Both the position numbers and the translations under genes were made by a program. The notes under the pieces are model-generated. The model had not been told where the DNA came from. It did not search any database and saw only the letters and a list, made by a program, of their open reading frames with translations. A stretch of DNA of 64,000 bases from an uncultured Lachnospiraceae bacterium (GTDB lineage: Bacteria > Bacillota > Clostridia > Lachnospirales > Lachnospiraceae): NCBI GenBank assembly GCA_947576945.1, contig CANPTH010000006.1, forward strand, positions 39,444 to 103,443, written 5' to 3'. Positions 52,803 to 61,877 of this stretch are shown here, in pieces (position 1 is the stretch's first letter; each line of letters begins with the position of its first letter).

Positions 52803-55643
52803 ATGGAGAACAAAGTTTTTGACACAAAATTATATGCGGCTGCAGCAAGAGCCGTGGCTGCGGAAGGTATTGTCATGCTGCGCAATGAGGGGCAGGTTCT
52901 GCCGCTTGGCAAGGGCGAGAAGATCGCACTTTTCGGCCGGGGACAGTTTAACTATTACAAGAGCGGCACAGGCTCCGGCGGTCTGGTCAACACAAGTTAT
53001 GTGACCGGTATCCGGGAGGCGCTTAAGGAGAGCTCTTTTGTATTGAATGAGAAGCTGCAGGCGGTATACGAAGCGTGGCTTAAGGAGAACCCTTACGATG
53101 CCGGCGCGGGCTGGGCAGGGGAACCCTGGTTCCAGAAAGAGATGCCGCTGACGAAGGAACTGGTGGACGAGGCAAAGCAGGAGTCCGATACGGCAGTGAT
53201 TGTGATCGGCAGGACTGCCGGAGAGGATCAGGATAATAAGGCGGAAGCGGGCAGTTATCTGCTGACGGAAGCGGAGGAAGAGATGCTCAGTCTGGTGTGC
53301 GCTTCGTTTACGCGCACAGTGGTGCTTTTGAATGTGGGCAATATTATAGACATGAAGTGGGTGGAGCGTTACCAGCCGGCGGCAGTGCTGTATGTATGGC
53401 AGGGCGGCCAGGAAGGCGGCAACGGCGTGCTGGATGTGCTGGAGGGAACCGTAACGCCTTCCGGTAAGCTGACGGACACCATTGCCAGAGATATCGCAGA
53501 TTACCCTTCCACCAGCAACTACGGGGACGAGAAGCGGAATGTCTATCAGGAGGATATCTATGTAGGATACCGTTACTTTGAGACTTTTGCGAAGGACAAG
53601 GTTCTCTATCCTTTCGGCTTCGGTCTTTCCTATACGACCTTTGCAGTGGAAGCGAAGCTGGAGGAGACGGCGGGAAGCGCAGATGCAGACACAGCCGCTG
53701 TGATCAGCGCGCAGGTGACCAATACGGGAGCCGTTGCCGGTAAGGAAGTGGTGCAGGTTTACTGTGAGGCGCCTCAGGGCGCGATGGGCAAACCGGCCAG
53801 AGTTCTGTGCGGCTTTGCCAAGACGAAGGAGCTTGCGCCGGGTGAGAGCCAGACACTGCAGATCGCAGTTCCCTGGTATACGCTTTCTTCCTATGATGAC
53901 GGCGGTGTTACGGGACACAGATCCTGCTGGGTTCTGGAAGTGGGAGAATATGTCTTCCATGTGGGAACCGACGTGCGCAGCGCTGCGGCAGTGGGCAGTC
54001 TGACGCTGGAGGAGACAAAGGCAGTCAAAGAGGCGGAGGAAGCGTGTGCACCGGTGACTGCTTTTGAGCGGATGAAACCCCAGGCGGGCAGCCAGGACGG
54101 TTATCAGGTTATGTATGAAGCGGCGCCTCTGCGCACGGTGAATCCGGGAGAACGGCGGACTGAAAGGCTGCCGGAGAACATCGTCTGCACGGGTGACAAG
54201 GGCTATAAGTTATCCGATGTGGAGAAGGGCGCAGTGTCCATGGAAGAGTTCCTGGCGCAGCTGTCGGACGAGGATCTTTGCTGCATGGTAAGGGGCGAGG
54301 GTATGTGCTCCCCGAAGGTAACGCCCGGTACGGCAGGCGCTTTCGGCGGCGTTACGGAGAGCCTGCAGGCGTTCGGCATTCCGGTTGCCTGCTGCGCGGA
54401 CGGGCCGAGCGGTATCCGTATGGACTGCGGCAGCATCGCTTTTGCCATGCCCAACGGCGCATGTCTTGGCAGTACCTTCAACGAGGCGCTCTCGGAAGAG
54501 CTGTTTGAGTGGGAAGCGCTGGAGCTTCGTAAGAATAAAGTAGATACCCTGCTGGGGCCGGGCATCAACCTGCACCGGAATCCTTTGAATGGAAGAAACT
54601 TCGAGTATTTCAGCGAGGATCCGCTGGTAACGGGTAAGATGGCGGCGGCGCAGCTGCGGGCTATGGGACGTTATGACGTTACCGGCACGATCAAGCACTT
54701 CGCCTGCAACAGCCAGGAATATAAGCGGAATCTGGTGGAGGCAGTGGTTTCCGAGCGTGCGCTCAGAGAGCTGTATTTAAAGTGTTTCGAGATCGCGGTG
54801 ACAGAAGGCGGCGCATACTCCATCATGACCTCCTACAATCCGATCAACGGCTTCTGGTCTGCCAGCAACTACGATATGCTGACTACGATTCTGCGGGGCG
54901 AGTGGAAGTATGACGGTATTGTGATGACAGACTGGTGGGCTAAGGGCAATGACGAGAATATGGCCGGAACGGTGGAGAATGTGGCGGCCATGGTGCGCGC
55001 ACAGAACGATCTGTTCATGGTGACGGCGGATTCCTCGAAGAACACGCAGAATGACAATTCCGCGGAGAGTCTGGAGAAGGGAACTGTTGCCAGAAGCGAA
55101 TATGTGCGCAGTGCAGCCAATATCTGCCGGTATCTGCTGCGGACGCCCGCTTACCAGCGCATGATGGGCAGGGAGAGCGAGCTTGACAGGCAGCTGGCGG
55201 CTATCGCGGCACAGGAGACGGAGTCCTTCGGCGAGCTGGTGCGTCTTGCCGTTCCAAAGAATGAGGCGCTTCTGCCGGCAGAGCAGATTCCCACAGCCAA
55301 GGGCAGCAGCATCAACTTCGAGCTGAATCTCAGCGAGAGAGGCGTTTATAAGCTGGATCTTGTGTGCAGGATCGTTGGACAGGGAAGTCTGGCGCAGGTG
55401 CCGCTCACCGTTTCACAGGATAAGCAGATCGTGAAGACGATCTCCCTCACCGGCGAGGACAAGGAGTGGCGGACCGAGACCGTGATGCTGCATCCTTCCT
55501 TCCACAATACGACCTTCCTGAAGTTCTTCTTCGGACAGGGCGGAATGGAGATCAAAGAGGCACGCCTTACGCTGGAGGAATCCTGGGAAGAGAAGTTCCA
55601 GGCCATGAGAAAGGTGCACGCAGAAGAGCAGGAAGACAAGTAA
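52803..55643 (+). CDS. Glycoside hydrolase family 3 protein with reversed domain order
   Basis: 946 residues. The order is unusual: first the GH3 C-terminal alpha/beta domain (about 15-280; GIVMLRNEGQVLPLGKGEKIALFG), then a fibronectin III-like domain (about 295-400), then the GH3 N-terminal TIM barrel (about 480-780; LLGPGINLHRNPLNGRNFEYFSEDP, TGTIKHFACNSQE) with the nucleophile D710 in GIVMTDWW. A further beta-rich region (about 840-930) resembles a small carbohydrate-binding module. This circularly permuted layout is known from some beta-glucosidases of Butyrivibrio and Ruminococcus. There is no signal peptide, so it probably acts on imported oligosaccharides; likely activities are beta-glucosidase or beta-xylosidase. 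A strong terminator follows. Confidence 0.9.
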   Translation: MENKVFDTKLYAAAARAVAAEGIVMLRNEGQVLPLGKGEKIALFGRGQFNYYKSGTGSGGLVNTSYVTGIREALKESSFVLNEKLQAVYEAWLKENPYDAGAGWAGEPWFQKEMPLTKELVDEAKQESDTAVIVIGRTAGEDQDNKAEAGSYLLTEAEEEMLSLVCASFTRTVVLLNVGNIIDMKWVERYQPAAVLYVWQGGQEGGNGVLDVLEGTVTPSGKLTDTIARDIADYPSTSNYGDEKRNVYQEDIYVGYRYFETFAKDKVLYPFGFGLSYTTFAVEAKLEETAGSADADTAAVISAQVTNTGAVAGKEVVQVYCEAPQGAMGKPARVLCGFAKTKELAPGESQTLQIAVPWYTLSSYDDGGVTGHRSCWVLEVGEYVFHVGTDVRSAAAVGSLTLEETKAVKEAEEACAPVTAFERMKPQAGSQDGYQVMYEAAPLRTVNPGERRTERLPENIVCTGDKGYKLSDVEKGAVSMEEFLAQLSDEDLCCMVRGEGMCSPKVTPGTAGAFGGVTESLQAFGIPVACCADGPSGIRMDCGSIAFAMPNGACLGSTFNEALSEELFEWEALELRKNKVDTLLGPGINLHRNPLNGRNFEYFSEDPLVTGKMAAAQLRAMGRYDVTGTIKHFACNSQEYKRNLVEAVVSERALRELYLKCFEIAVTEGGAYSIMTSYNPINGFWSASNYDMLTTILRGEWKYDGIVMTDWWAKGNDENMAGTVENVAAMVRAQNDLFMVTADSSKNTQNDNSAESLEKGTVARSEYVRSAANICRYLLRTPAYQRMMGRESELDRQLAAIAAQETESFGELVRLAVPKNEALLPAEQIPTAKGSSINFELNLSERGVYKLDLVCRIVGQGSLAQVPLTVSQDKQIVKTISLTGEDKEWRTETVMLHPSFHNTTFLKFFFGQGGMEIKEARLTLEESWEEKFQAMRKVHAEEQEDK

Positions 55644-55661
55644 GATAAGAATACAGCAGAA

Positions 55662-55695
55662 AACTGCCACGGAAAATAACCGTGGCAGTTTTTTT
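55662..55695. terminator. Intrinsic terminator shared by the GH3 and araC-type genes
   Basis: AACTGCCACGG (55662-55672) pairs with CCGTGGCAGTT (55680-55690) around a seven-base loop, with seven T (55689-55695) on the + side. Confidence 0.92.
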
Positions 55696-55701
55696 GACTT
55701 T

Positions 55702-56760
55702 TCAGGAAACCGGCAGGTCCTCCTTCTTCTCCGCATACAGGTTCCGGTACTGGGAAGGCGTCATCTGATGCCGTTTCTTGAAGGCACGCATGAAGTTTTC
55801 CGGATTTTCGTAGCCGATCATCTTGCTGATCTGGTTGACTGTCAGCGAGGAACTCTTCAAGAGCAGGTCGGCTTTCTGGAAACGGATCTGCTTAAGCAGT
55901 TGGGAAAAGGTGCAGCCGAAGAGTTTCTTGATATAGCGTGAGCAGTAGGGAACGGTATAGTGCAGATGAGCGGCCAGTTTCTCCAAAGTGATGGTGGAGT
56001 AGTTCTCCTGTACGTAAAGCAGGATCTCATGGTCGCTGCTGCCAAGGGGAACGGTCTGCGTGGCTGCCTGCCACTGTTTGGAGAGGCGCAGCAGCAGCAC
56101 CATCAGCATGCCGGTCAGGATACGGTCCGTATAGTTGTCCGGGGTGAGCATCTCGCCGAACATATGAAAGATCTGCTCCCGGATCTCCTCGTTATCCCCG
56201 GTACGGAAGAGCAGATACTGTTCACTGTTTTCGTTATAGATACTGCCCAGCAGGAAGCGGCTGAGCATGTCCTGCCCTTTGAGAAGCCCGGTACAGATTT
56301 CCGTGAAGGCGGACAGGCGTACCAGAATCCGGATGGTATCGCATTCGGAAGAGGCGCTCTGCATGTGCCTGGCCGCAGGCGGCAGGATACAGAAATCCCC
56401 TGCGGTGAAGGTCTGTACGGTCTGGTTGATCACATGGACGCTGCTGCCGGAAAGGACATAGATGATCTCGAAATAAGTATGAGTATGCTCCGGAATTTCA
56501 ATTGTGAAAGGTTTGAACAGGACTACGGTTCTTTCCACATCGGTGGGGATGTCATAGACGTCATAGATGACATTCAGGATATGGTTCCAGGTGAGCAGCG
56601 GAATTCCGTGAGAATCGTAGTCCACCGGCATTTTTGACAACAACGTGAAGAAATCGCCAAAATCTGAGTGGGGGGGGGTAAAATGGCGCAGTCGGGAATT
56701 CATCGACTTTTCTTTGCTGGATTCTGTGTAAAGATAATCGTAAATATGAGCTCTGTCCAT
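55702..56760 (-). CDS. AraC family transcriptional regulator
   Basis: 352 residues. A central cupin (about 95-165; IEIPEHTHTYFEIIYVLSG, FTAGDFCILPPAARH) is followed by a helical region and a C-terminal AraC domain (about 255-345) with ITLEKLAAHLHYTVPYCSRYIKKLFG and ISKMIGYENPENFMRAFKKRHQMTPSQYR. The ATG at 56760 lies five bases after GGGAG; the upstream in-frame ATG at 56772 sits too close to its ribosome site. A nine-base C run occurs in codons near residue 28. It is divergent from the sugar importer at 57156 and likely controls it. Confidence 0.9.
   Translation of the reverse strand: MDRAHIYDYLYTESSKEKSMNSRLRHFTPPHSDFGDFFTLLSKMPVDYDSHGIPLLTWNHILNVIYDVYDIPTDVERTVVLFKPFTIEIPEHTHTYFEIIYVLSGSSVHVINQTVQTFTAGDFCILPPAARHMQSASSECDTIRILVRLSAFTEICTGLLKGQDMLSRFLLGSIYNENSEQYLLFRTGDNEEIREQIFHMFGEMLTPDNYTDRILTGMLMVLLLRLSKQWQAATQTVPLGSSDHEILLYVQENYSTITLEKLAAHLHYTVPYCSRYIKKLFGCTFSQLLKQIRFQKADLLLKSSSLTVNQISKMIGYENPENFMRAFKKRHQMTPSQYRNLYAEKKEDLPVS
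56670..56678 (+). repeat. Homopolymer of nine G/C inside the AraC-type gene
   Basis: On the coding (minus) strand it is a run of nine C around the THR-PRO-PRO codons. The run is intact for the open frame here; slippage by one base would truncate the regulator. Confidence 0.85.
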
Positions 56761-57155
56761 GGCTGCTCCCATGCCTCCTTGTCTCTTCTGTCTGTATTTT
56801 TATGCGGCGGTCAATCCGCCCATTTCATTTTATATGGTAAAAAGGAGAACGCACTATAGATAAATTATCTTTTTTATATGTATTTTTTGACCAGTCTGTT
56901 TGAAAATGACAGCATTTGATTCTATGGAAAAAATGGATAAACAGTGAATTTACAGGGGGTTTTTGCGCAAATAGTGAAAAAAGGGCGTAAATGGCACAAA
57001 TTATACAAGTTGACGAAAAAAGTTAAGAAATGATAGTCGAAATAGACAAGTAATACAACTGTAAAACGTTTGAGTTGTTGTTATAATTATTCGTGTGCAC
57101 ACGGAAATGTGTAAAAATCTTACAAAAAAAGAATAAAGATTCAGGGGGTAAGAGT
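56761..57155. other. 395-base divergent regulatory gap before the sugar importer
   Basis: AT-rich. A TATAAT element at 57082-57087 lies 69 bases before the permease start, but its -35 partner is weak, fitting an activator-dependent promoter. An AAACGTTT palindrome lies at 57065-57072. No gene is supported. Confidence 0.5.
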
Positions 57156-58094
57156 ATGGTTGCTAAAGGCAAGGGAGGGGCCAATAAGAAAGAGAAGATT
57201 TCCTTGGCTCTGATATGGAAACAGAGGTATTTGCTGATGATGTCACTGCCGTTTGTTATATGGATCATCATCTTCAAGTACATTCCGCTCTGGGGATGGA
57301 CGATGGCGTTTCAGGAGGTGAAGCCGGCGACGTTTGCGCTGCCGATCTGGGAACGGCCATTTGCCGGTTTTGCGAATTTCACGAAGGCTTTCGAGGACAG
57401 ACTGTTCAAGCAGACGATGATCAACACACTTGGCATCAGTATCTTACAGATCGCTGTAGGTACGATTGTTGCGATCCTTTTTGCAGTATTGCTTAACGAG
57501 CTGATGTTCACGAAATTCAAGAAAGTAACGCAGACCATTTCCTATCTGCCGCACTTTGTATCCTGGGTTATCATCGCCAGCATCGCGAAGAACATCTTCA
57601 ACGACGGCGGCGTTGTCGATTCCCTGGTTGGTGCCAATCTGCATTTGATGAGTACCAATTCTCCTTTGATCTGGATGGTCATTGTCATTATTGACTGCTG
57701 GAAAGAGATGGGATGGAATGCCATCATCTATCTGTCTTCCATGGCAGGTATCGATCCGGGCCTGTATGAGGCGGCACAGATCGACGGTGCGAACCGCTTC
57801 CAGAGAATGTGGCATATCACTCTGCCGGGTATCCGGCCGACGATCATCGTTCTGCTGATCATGAGCATCGGCGGCGCGCTCAATGTAGGTATGGAGAGAC
57901 AGATGCTCCTCAGTAATGCACTGGTACAGGATCATACGATGGTTCTTTCCTGGTTCTCCTATACAAGAGGTATTAAGAGCAGCGATTACGGTCTTGGTAC
58001 TGCGCTTGGCGTATTCCAGTCCGTAGTAGGCGTTACGCTTCTGATGATCGCGAATAAGATCGCCAGTCTGGTCGGCGAAGACAAATTGGTATAG
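57156..58094 (+). CDS. Carbohydrate ABC transporter permease (LplB-like)
   Basis: 312 residues, six membrane helices. WIIIFKYIPLWGWTMAFQEV and the EAA loop LYEAAQIDGANRFQRMWHITLPGI are characteristic of the LplB-type CUT1 permease. An AGGGGG site precedes the ATG at 57156, while an upstream in-frame start at 57093 lacks one. With the next two genes it forms a permease-permease-binding-protein operon; no ATPase gene is present, as is common when a shared MsmK-type ATPase serves several importers. Confidence 0.92.
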   Translation: MVAKGKGGANKKEKISLALIWKQRYLLMMSLPFVIWIIIFKYIPLWGWTMAFQEVKPATFALPIWERPFAGFANFTKAFEDRLFKQTMINTLGISILQIAVGTIVAILFAVLLNELMFTKFKKVTQTISYLPHFVSWVIIASIAKNIFNDGGVVDSLVGANLHLMSTNSPLIWMVIVIIDCWKEMGWNAIIYLSSMAGIDPGLYEAAQIDGANRFQRMWHITLPGIRPTIIVLLIMSIGGALNVGMERQMLLSNALVQDHTMVLSWFSYTRGIKSSDYGLGTALGVFQSVVGVTLLMIANKIASLVGEDKLV

Positions 58095-58108
58095 AGTGAG
58101 GTGGCGAG

Positions 58109-58975
58109 ATGAAAAATTTACATAAAACATGGTTCGACTATTTTCTTCTGTTGTTTTTTGCGATCATCCTGGTCGTGACGTTGTATCCGTTTATGAATGT
58201 GCTTGCGATCTCCTTGAACGACGCTACGGATACGATCAAGAATATTAACTTTATCATTCCGCGCCATTTTACGCTGGCAAACTACAAATATGTATTTAAA
58301 GAAGGCGGAATCGTACAGCCGTTGTTTATCTCCATCGCCAAGACCGTGATCGGAACACTGGCGGGCGTGATCTGCACGGCGATGCTGGCTTATACTTTAA
58401 GCCGCCGGGATTTCGTGTTCCACAGGTTCTTCACGCTGCTTTTCGTCATCACCATGTATGTAGGCGGCGGTATGATCCCGGAATACCTGCTGATCGTTCG
58501 TACTCTGCATCTGGGTGATAACTTCCTGGTTTACATCATTCCGGGTCTGATCTGGGTTTACAATATGATCCTTGTCCGTTCCTTTATCGACGGACTGCCG
58601 GGTGCCCTGCAGGAAGCGGCGAAGCTGGACGGCGCCAACGACTTTCAGATCTGGTACAAGGTCGTTATGCCGCTGTGTACGCCGGTTGTTGCGACCATCG
58701 CCCTGTATTATGCGGTAGGACAGTGGAATTCCTTCATGGATACTTATCTGTATGCGAAGAAGCTGCCCACCCTGCAGTATAAACTGTACGAGATCATGTC
58801 TCAGGCGACGATGCAGCTGGATACACATACCACCACCAATGCCACACAGGCAGTAACGCCTATGGCGATCCGTATGGCGGTAACGGTAGTGGCGACGGTG
58901 CCGATCATCATCGTATATCCTTTCGTGCAGAAGTATTTTGTAGGCGGTATGACACTTGGTTCTGTGAAAGACTGA
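58109..58975 (+). CDS. Carbohydrate ABC transporter permease (YtcP-like)
   Basis: 288 residues, six membrane helices. YPFMNVLAISLND near the start and the EAA loop ALQEAAKLDGANDFQIWYKVVMPL match YtcP-type permeases. A GAGGTGGCGAG site precedes the ATG. It forms the channel with the LplB-like partner. A small hairpin (AATTGAT/ATCAATT, 58995-59022) lies between it and the binding-protein gene. Confidence 0.93.
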   Translation: MKNLHKTWFDYFLLLFFAIILVVTLYPFMNVLAISLNDATDTIKNINFIIPRHFTLANYKYVFKEGGIVQPLFISIAKTVIGTLAGVICTAMLAYTLSRRDFVFHRFFTLLFVITMYVGGGMIPEYLLIVRTLHLGDNFLVYIIPGLIWVYNMILVRSFIDGLPGALQEAAKLDGANDFQIWYKVVMPLCTPVVATIALYYAVGQWNSFMDTYLYAKKLPTLQYKLYEIMSQATMQLDTHTTTNATQAVTPMAIRMAVTVVATVPIIIVYPFVQKYFVGGMTLGSVKD

Positions 58976-59045
58976 TGCAGTTCCACTCATTATGAATTGA
59001 TTAAGTTTTACATAGATCAATTAAAGAAAAAAGGAGGACTTAAAC

Positions 59046-60761
59046 ATGAAAAGGAAGAAGATTTTAGCCCTGCTTGCAGTGGGAGCATTGCTGGCAGGTA
59101 CGCTGACCGGCTGTGGCGGCGGTGACGGCGCAGCATCCGGAGATGCGGGAAGCGCAGGAGACTCCCAGGGAGCGGCAGAAGGTGACGGCGCACAGGCAGA
59201 CAGTGGAGACGACACTTCGCCCATTACCTTTGAGTATTACAATGCGGACGGTAAGAACGGTAACTGGAGTGAGACGCCGGTTGGTGCGGCGATCACGGAG
59301 GCTACCGGCGTGACACTGGAGATCACCTATCCGGTATCCAGCACCGGTGATGCCAGCGAAGATGTGGCATTGATGATCGCCAATGACGACTATCCGGATA
59401 TGATCTACTCCAAAGCATCCGTAACGAACCTTTACGAAGCGGGCGCGCTGATCGACATGACGGATCTGATCGAGCAGTACGGCCCGAACATCAAGAAGAT
59501 GTACGGAGACGAGTTTGAGAAGCTGAAATGGGGCGCTGACGATCCGGGTATCTATCAGTTGTCCTATGCAGGTGTGCGGGGTAAGATCCTTACTACAGGC
59601 GGAACCTGCCAGATCCAGTATGCGGTACTGGCAGAGAATGACTATAAATATCCTACGACACTGGCAGAGTATGAAGAGATGATCAAATCCTACCTGGCAG
59701 CGCATCCGACCACCGAGGACGGTCTGGAGACCATCGGTATCTCCATGAGCGCATCCGACTGGCACTGGATGATCACCCTTGGCAATCCGGCAGGCTTTAT
59801 CGCAGATGCGGCGCCGGATAACGGACAGTGGCTGATCGACGAGAATTATAACTGTACTTACAAGCATTCCAGCGACGACGAGAAGGAATATTTCAGATGG
59901 CTGAGCCGTATGTATGATGAAGGCGTTCTGGATCAGAACTTTGCGACACAGACAGACGATGACTATATCGCGAAGCTTTCCAGCGGCCGTGTCATTGCGA
60001 TCACCGATGCAAACTGGCATTATATGCAGGCATGTGCAACTTTGAATGCAGATGGCAAGCAGGATAAGACATACTGTGGTCTGCCGGTTGTTATGGATCC
60101 AAACGACAAGGCTCCCACACTGATGTATCAGGGTCTGCAGGTTGGTTATGGACTTGCCATCACCAAGAGCTGTGAAGATCCCGTGCGTGCGATCAAGTTC
60201 CTGGATTACCTGTGCTCCGATGAAGGCGCAGTCCTTTACAGATGGGGTGTTGAAGGGGAACATTACCAGGTAGATGAGAACGGCATGAGATATCGTACCG
60301 AGGAAGAAATCGCGAAGTCGAAGTCGGATCCTGACTACAGCAAGAATACAGGTATCAACAACTATACAGGATTCCCGATCTACGGTGACGGCGTGCAGGA
60401 TGAGACCGGCAATTACTATACACCGACCAGTAAAGAATCCGTGATCGCGGAGTATAATGAAGTAGAGAAGGCAGCCTGCGAGGCAATGGGCGTGGAGATG
60501 CTGACAGATATCTTCCCGCAGCCCGAGGAATTTGAGACACCGGTATACTCTCCTCTGTGGGCGTATGCAATCCCGCAGGAGCTGAGCAACAATGTATCCA
60601 TCCTGGATGAGATCGCGTTCCCGGCGCTTGTTAAATGTGTAACGGAGCCTGAGTCCTCCTTTGACGCTAACTGGGATGCGATGATCGCTGAGCTGGAAGC
60701 GAACGGCCTTGAAGAGACCAACGCGATGATGACAGAATTCCTGGCAACCAAGGTGCAGTAA
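59046..60761 (+). CDS. Extracellular solute-binding lipoprotein (copy 1) of a sugar importer
   Basis: 571 residues. The signal peptide ends in TLTGC (Cys23), followed by a Gly/Ser/Asp-rich tether. The mature part resembles the LplA/YtcQ-type binding proteins for oligosaccharides: ITFEYYNADGKNGNWSETPVG, DLIEQYGPNIKKMYGDEF, KSCEDPVRAIKFLDYLCSDEG. AAAGGAGG precedes the ATG. It is nearly colinear with the protein at 61878, same length and about 80 % identical by eye, so the pair looks like a recent duplication. The ligand is unknown; xylo- or other plant oligosaccharides are plausible. Confidence 0.93.
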   Translation: MKRKKILALLAVGALLAGTLTGCGGGDGAASGDAGSAGDSQGAAEGDGAQADSGDDTSPITFEYYNADGKNGNWSETPVGAAITEATGVTLEITYPVSSTGDASEDVALMIANDDYPDMIYSKASVTNLYEAGALIDMTDLIEQYGPNIKKMYGDEFEKLKWGADDPGIYQLSYAGVRGKILTTGGTCQIQYAVLAENDYKYPTTLAEYEEMIKSYLAAHPTTEDGLETIGISMSASDWHWMITLGNPAGFIADAAPDNGQWLIDENYNCTYKHSSDDEKEYFRWLSRMYDEGVLDQNFATQTDDDYIAKLSSGRVIAITDANWHYMQACATLNADGKQDKTYCGLPVVMDPNDKAPTLMYQGLQVGYGLAITKSCEDPVRAIKFLDYLCSDEGAVLYRWGVEGEHYQVDENGMRYRTEEEIAKSKSDPDYSKNTGINNYTGFPIYGDGVQDETGNYYTPTSKESVIAEYNEVEKAACEAMGVEMLTDIFPQPEEFETPVYSPLWAYAIPQELSNNVSILDEIAFPALVKCVTEPESSFDANWDAMIAELEANGLEETNAMMTEFLATKVQ

Positions 60762-60799
60762 GCAGCATATTAAGAACTTATTTGTCAGATGGTATGGTC

Positions 60800-60829
60800 T
60801 TGAATACATAATATACAGGCTGTTATAAT
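60800..60829 (+). promoter_or_regulatory. Possible promoter upstream of the second araC-type gene
   Basis: TTGAAT, 18-base spacer, TATAAT. A terminator hairpin begins only 20 bases downstream. Confidence 0.45.
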
Positions 60830-60849
60830 AAAGACGCATACACTATGGG

Positions 60850-60882
60850 AAAGGCTGATATTGAATGAATATCAGCCTTTTT
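60850..60882 (+). terminator. Intrinsic terminator after binding protein copy 1
   Basis: AAAGGCTGATATT (60850-60862) pairs with AATATCAGCCTTT (60868-60880) around GAATG, followed by T residues. Confidence 0.88.
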
Positions 60883-60915
60883 CGGTGAAAAAGTCATTCC
60901 ACGAGAGGAAGACCA

Positions 60916-61767
60916 ATGTTTATGAAGAATGAAGCATTTCGGCAGGTTCATCAATACAGTAATCCGGCGCCGGTATTAATATTTCGGCATACGAAAGGGA
61001 GGAACACGGGCGTGGATGCCCACTGGCATAACGATCTGGAGATCAATTTTGTGTCGAGAGGACAGGTACGCTTCTATGTGGGTGGACAGAAAAAAGATCG
61101 TGCTACGGGCGGCGTCTGTCTTGTAAGCAGTGGGGAAGTGCATTCCGCTGATCCTGTGTTTGAGGAGATGGAGGATAACGCGGCAGGGATCACGCTGGTG
61201 ATCCAACATGATTTCCTGACCAGTGTGATTCCCAACTATGACAGGATCACATTTACGGATCCGCTGAAAAGAGAAGAAGAGAAGATCGCGGCGTATCTTG
61301 CCAGAATCGAGGAGTTGTATGAAGGACAGAAGGACGTCAGTGTGAGCGTCAGGATCCTGGGGCTGGTGTGCCAGATCTTATCCGTGCTGCTGGAGGAGTG
61401 TGCCATAGAAAAGGACAGTGTGGATGTCAACTACTGGAAGGATTCGGAGCGGCAGAAGATCATTCTGGACTATATCCATTTAAATTATGACCAGCCGCTG
61501 CGGCAGGGGGAGCTGGCGGAGAAATTCCACTTTTCCAGGGAATATTTCTGCCGTTTCTTTAAGCGCTATACCGGGCAGACTTTCAAGGAATATCTGACCG
61601 GATACCGCCTGACCCACGCGGAGCAGATGCTTCGCAGTTCCGGCAGTTCTATCGTGGAGATTGCCCATTGTAACGGGTTTCCGGATGAACAGTCATTTAT
61701 CAGGGCCTTTAAGAATCAGTACAAGGAATCCCCGGGGAAATACCGTAAGGCATGGATTGAGAGATGA
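60916..61767 (+). CDS. AraC family transcriptional regulator
   Basis: 283 residues. A cupin N-terminus (VDAHWHNDLEINFVSRGQVRFYVGG, CLVSSGEVHSADP) precedes a C-terminal AraC domain (about 190-283; LRQGELAEKFHFSREYFCRFFKRYTG, GFPDEQSFIRAFKNQYKESPGKYRKAW). GAGAGGAAG precedes the ATG at 60916; ATG at 60922 is also possible. It lies between the two binding-protein copies and may control the second copy or the importer. Confidence 0.9.
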   Translation: MFMKNEAFRQVHQYSNPAPVLIFRHTKGRNTGVDAHWHNDLEINFVSRGQVRFYVGGQKKDRATGGVCLVSSGEVHSADPVFEEMEDNAAGITLVIQHDFLTSVIPNYDRITFTDPLKREEEKIAAYLARIEELYEGQKDVSVSVRILGLVCQILSVLLEECAIEKDSVDVNYWKDSERQKIILDYIHLNYDQPLRQGELAEKFHFSREYFCRFFKRYTGQTFKEYLTGYRLTHAEQMLRSSGSSIVEIAHCNGFPDEQSFIRAFKNQYKESPGKYRKAWIER

Positions 61768-61877
61768 GATAAAACTGGTTAAATAATGCCTATAAAGTGG
61801 ATAATTTGTCACTGGTATATGGCAGATGCTTCCTATTAAAATAGAGACAGAATTGTTGTGAAGGAGGATGAAGAGGA

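Noticed and set aside
57061..57074. A catabolite-response (cre) site around the AAACGTTT palindrome
   Set aside because: Only the central part fits the TGWAANCGNTNWCA consensus; the outer positions do not match.
59064..60839. A 591-codon minus-strand frame opposite the binding-protein gene
   Set aside because: It mirrors a well-supported lipoprotein gene, has a Cys/His/Ile-rich composition typical of antisense frames and no ribosome site or known domain.
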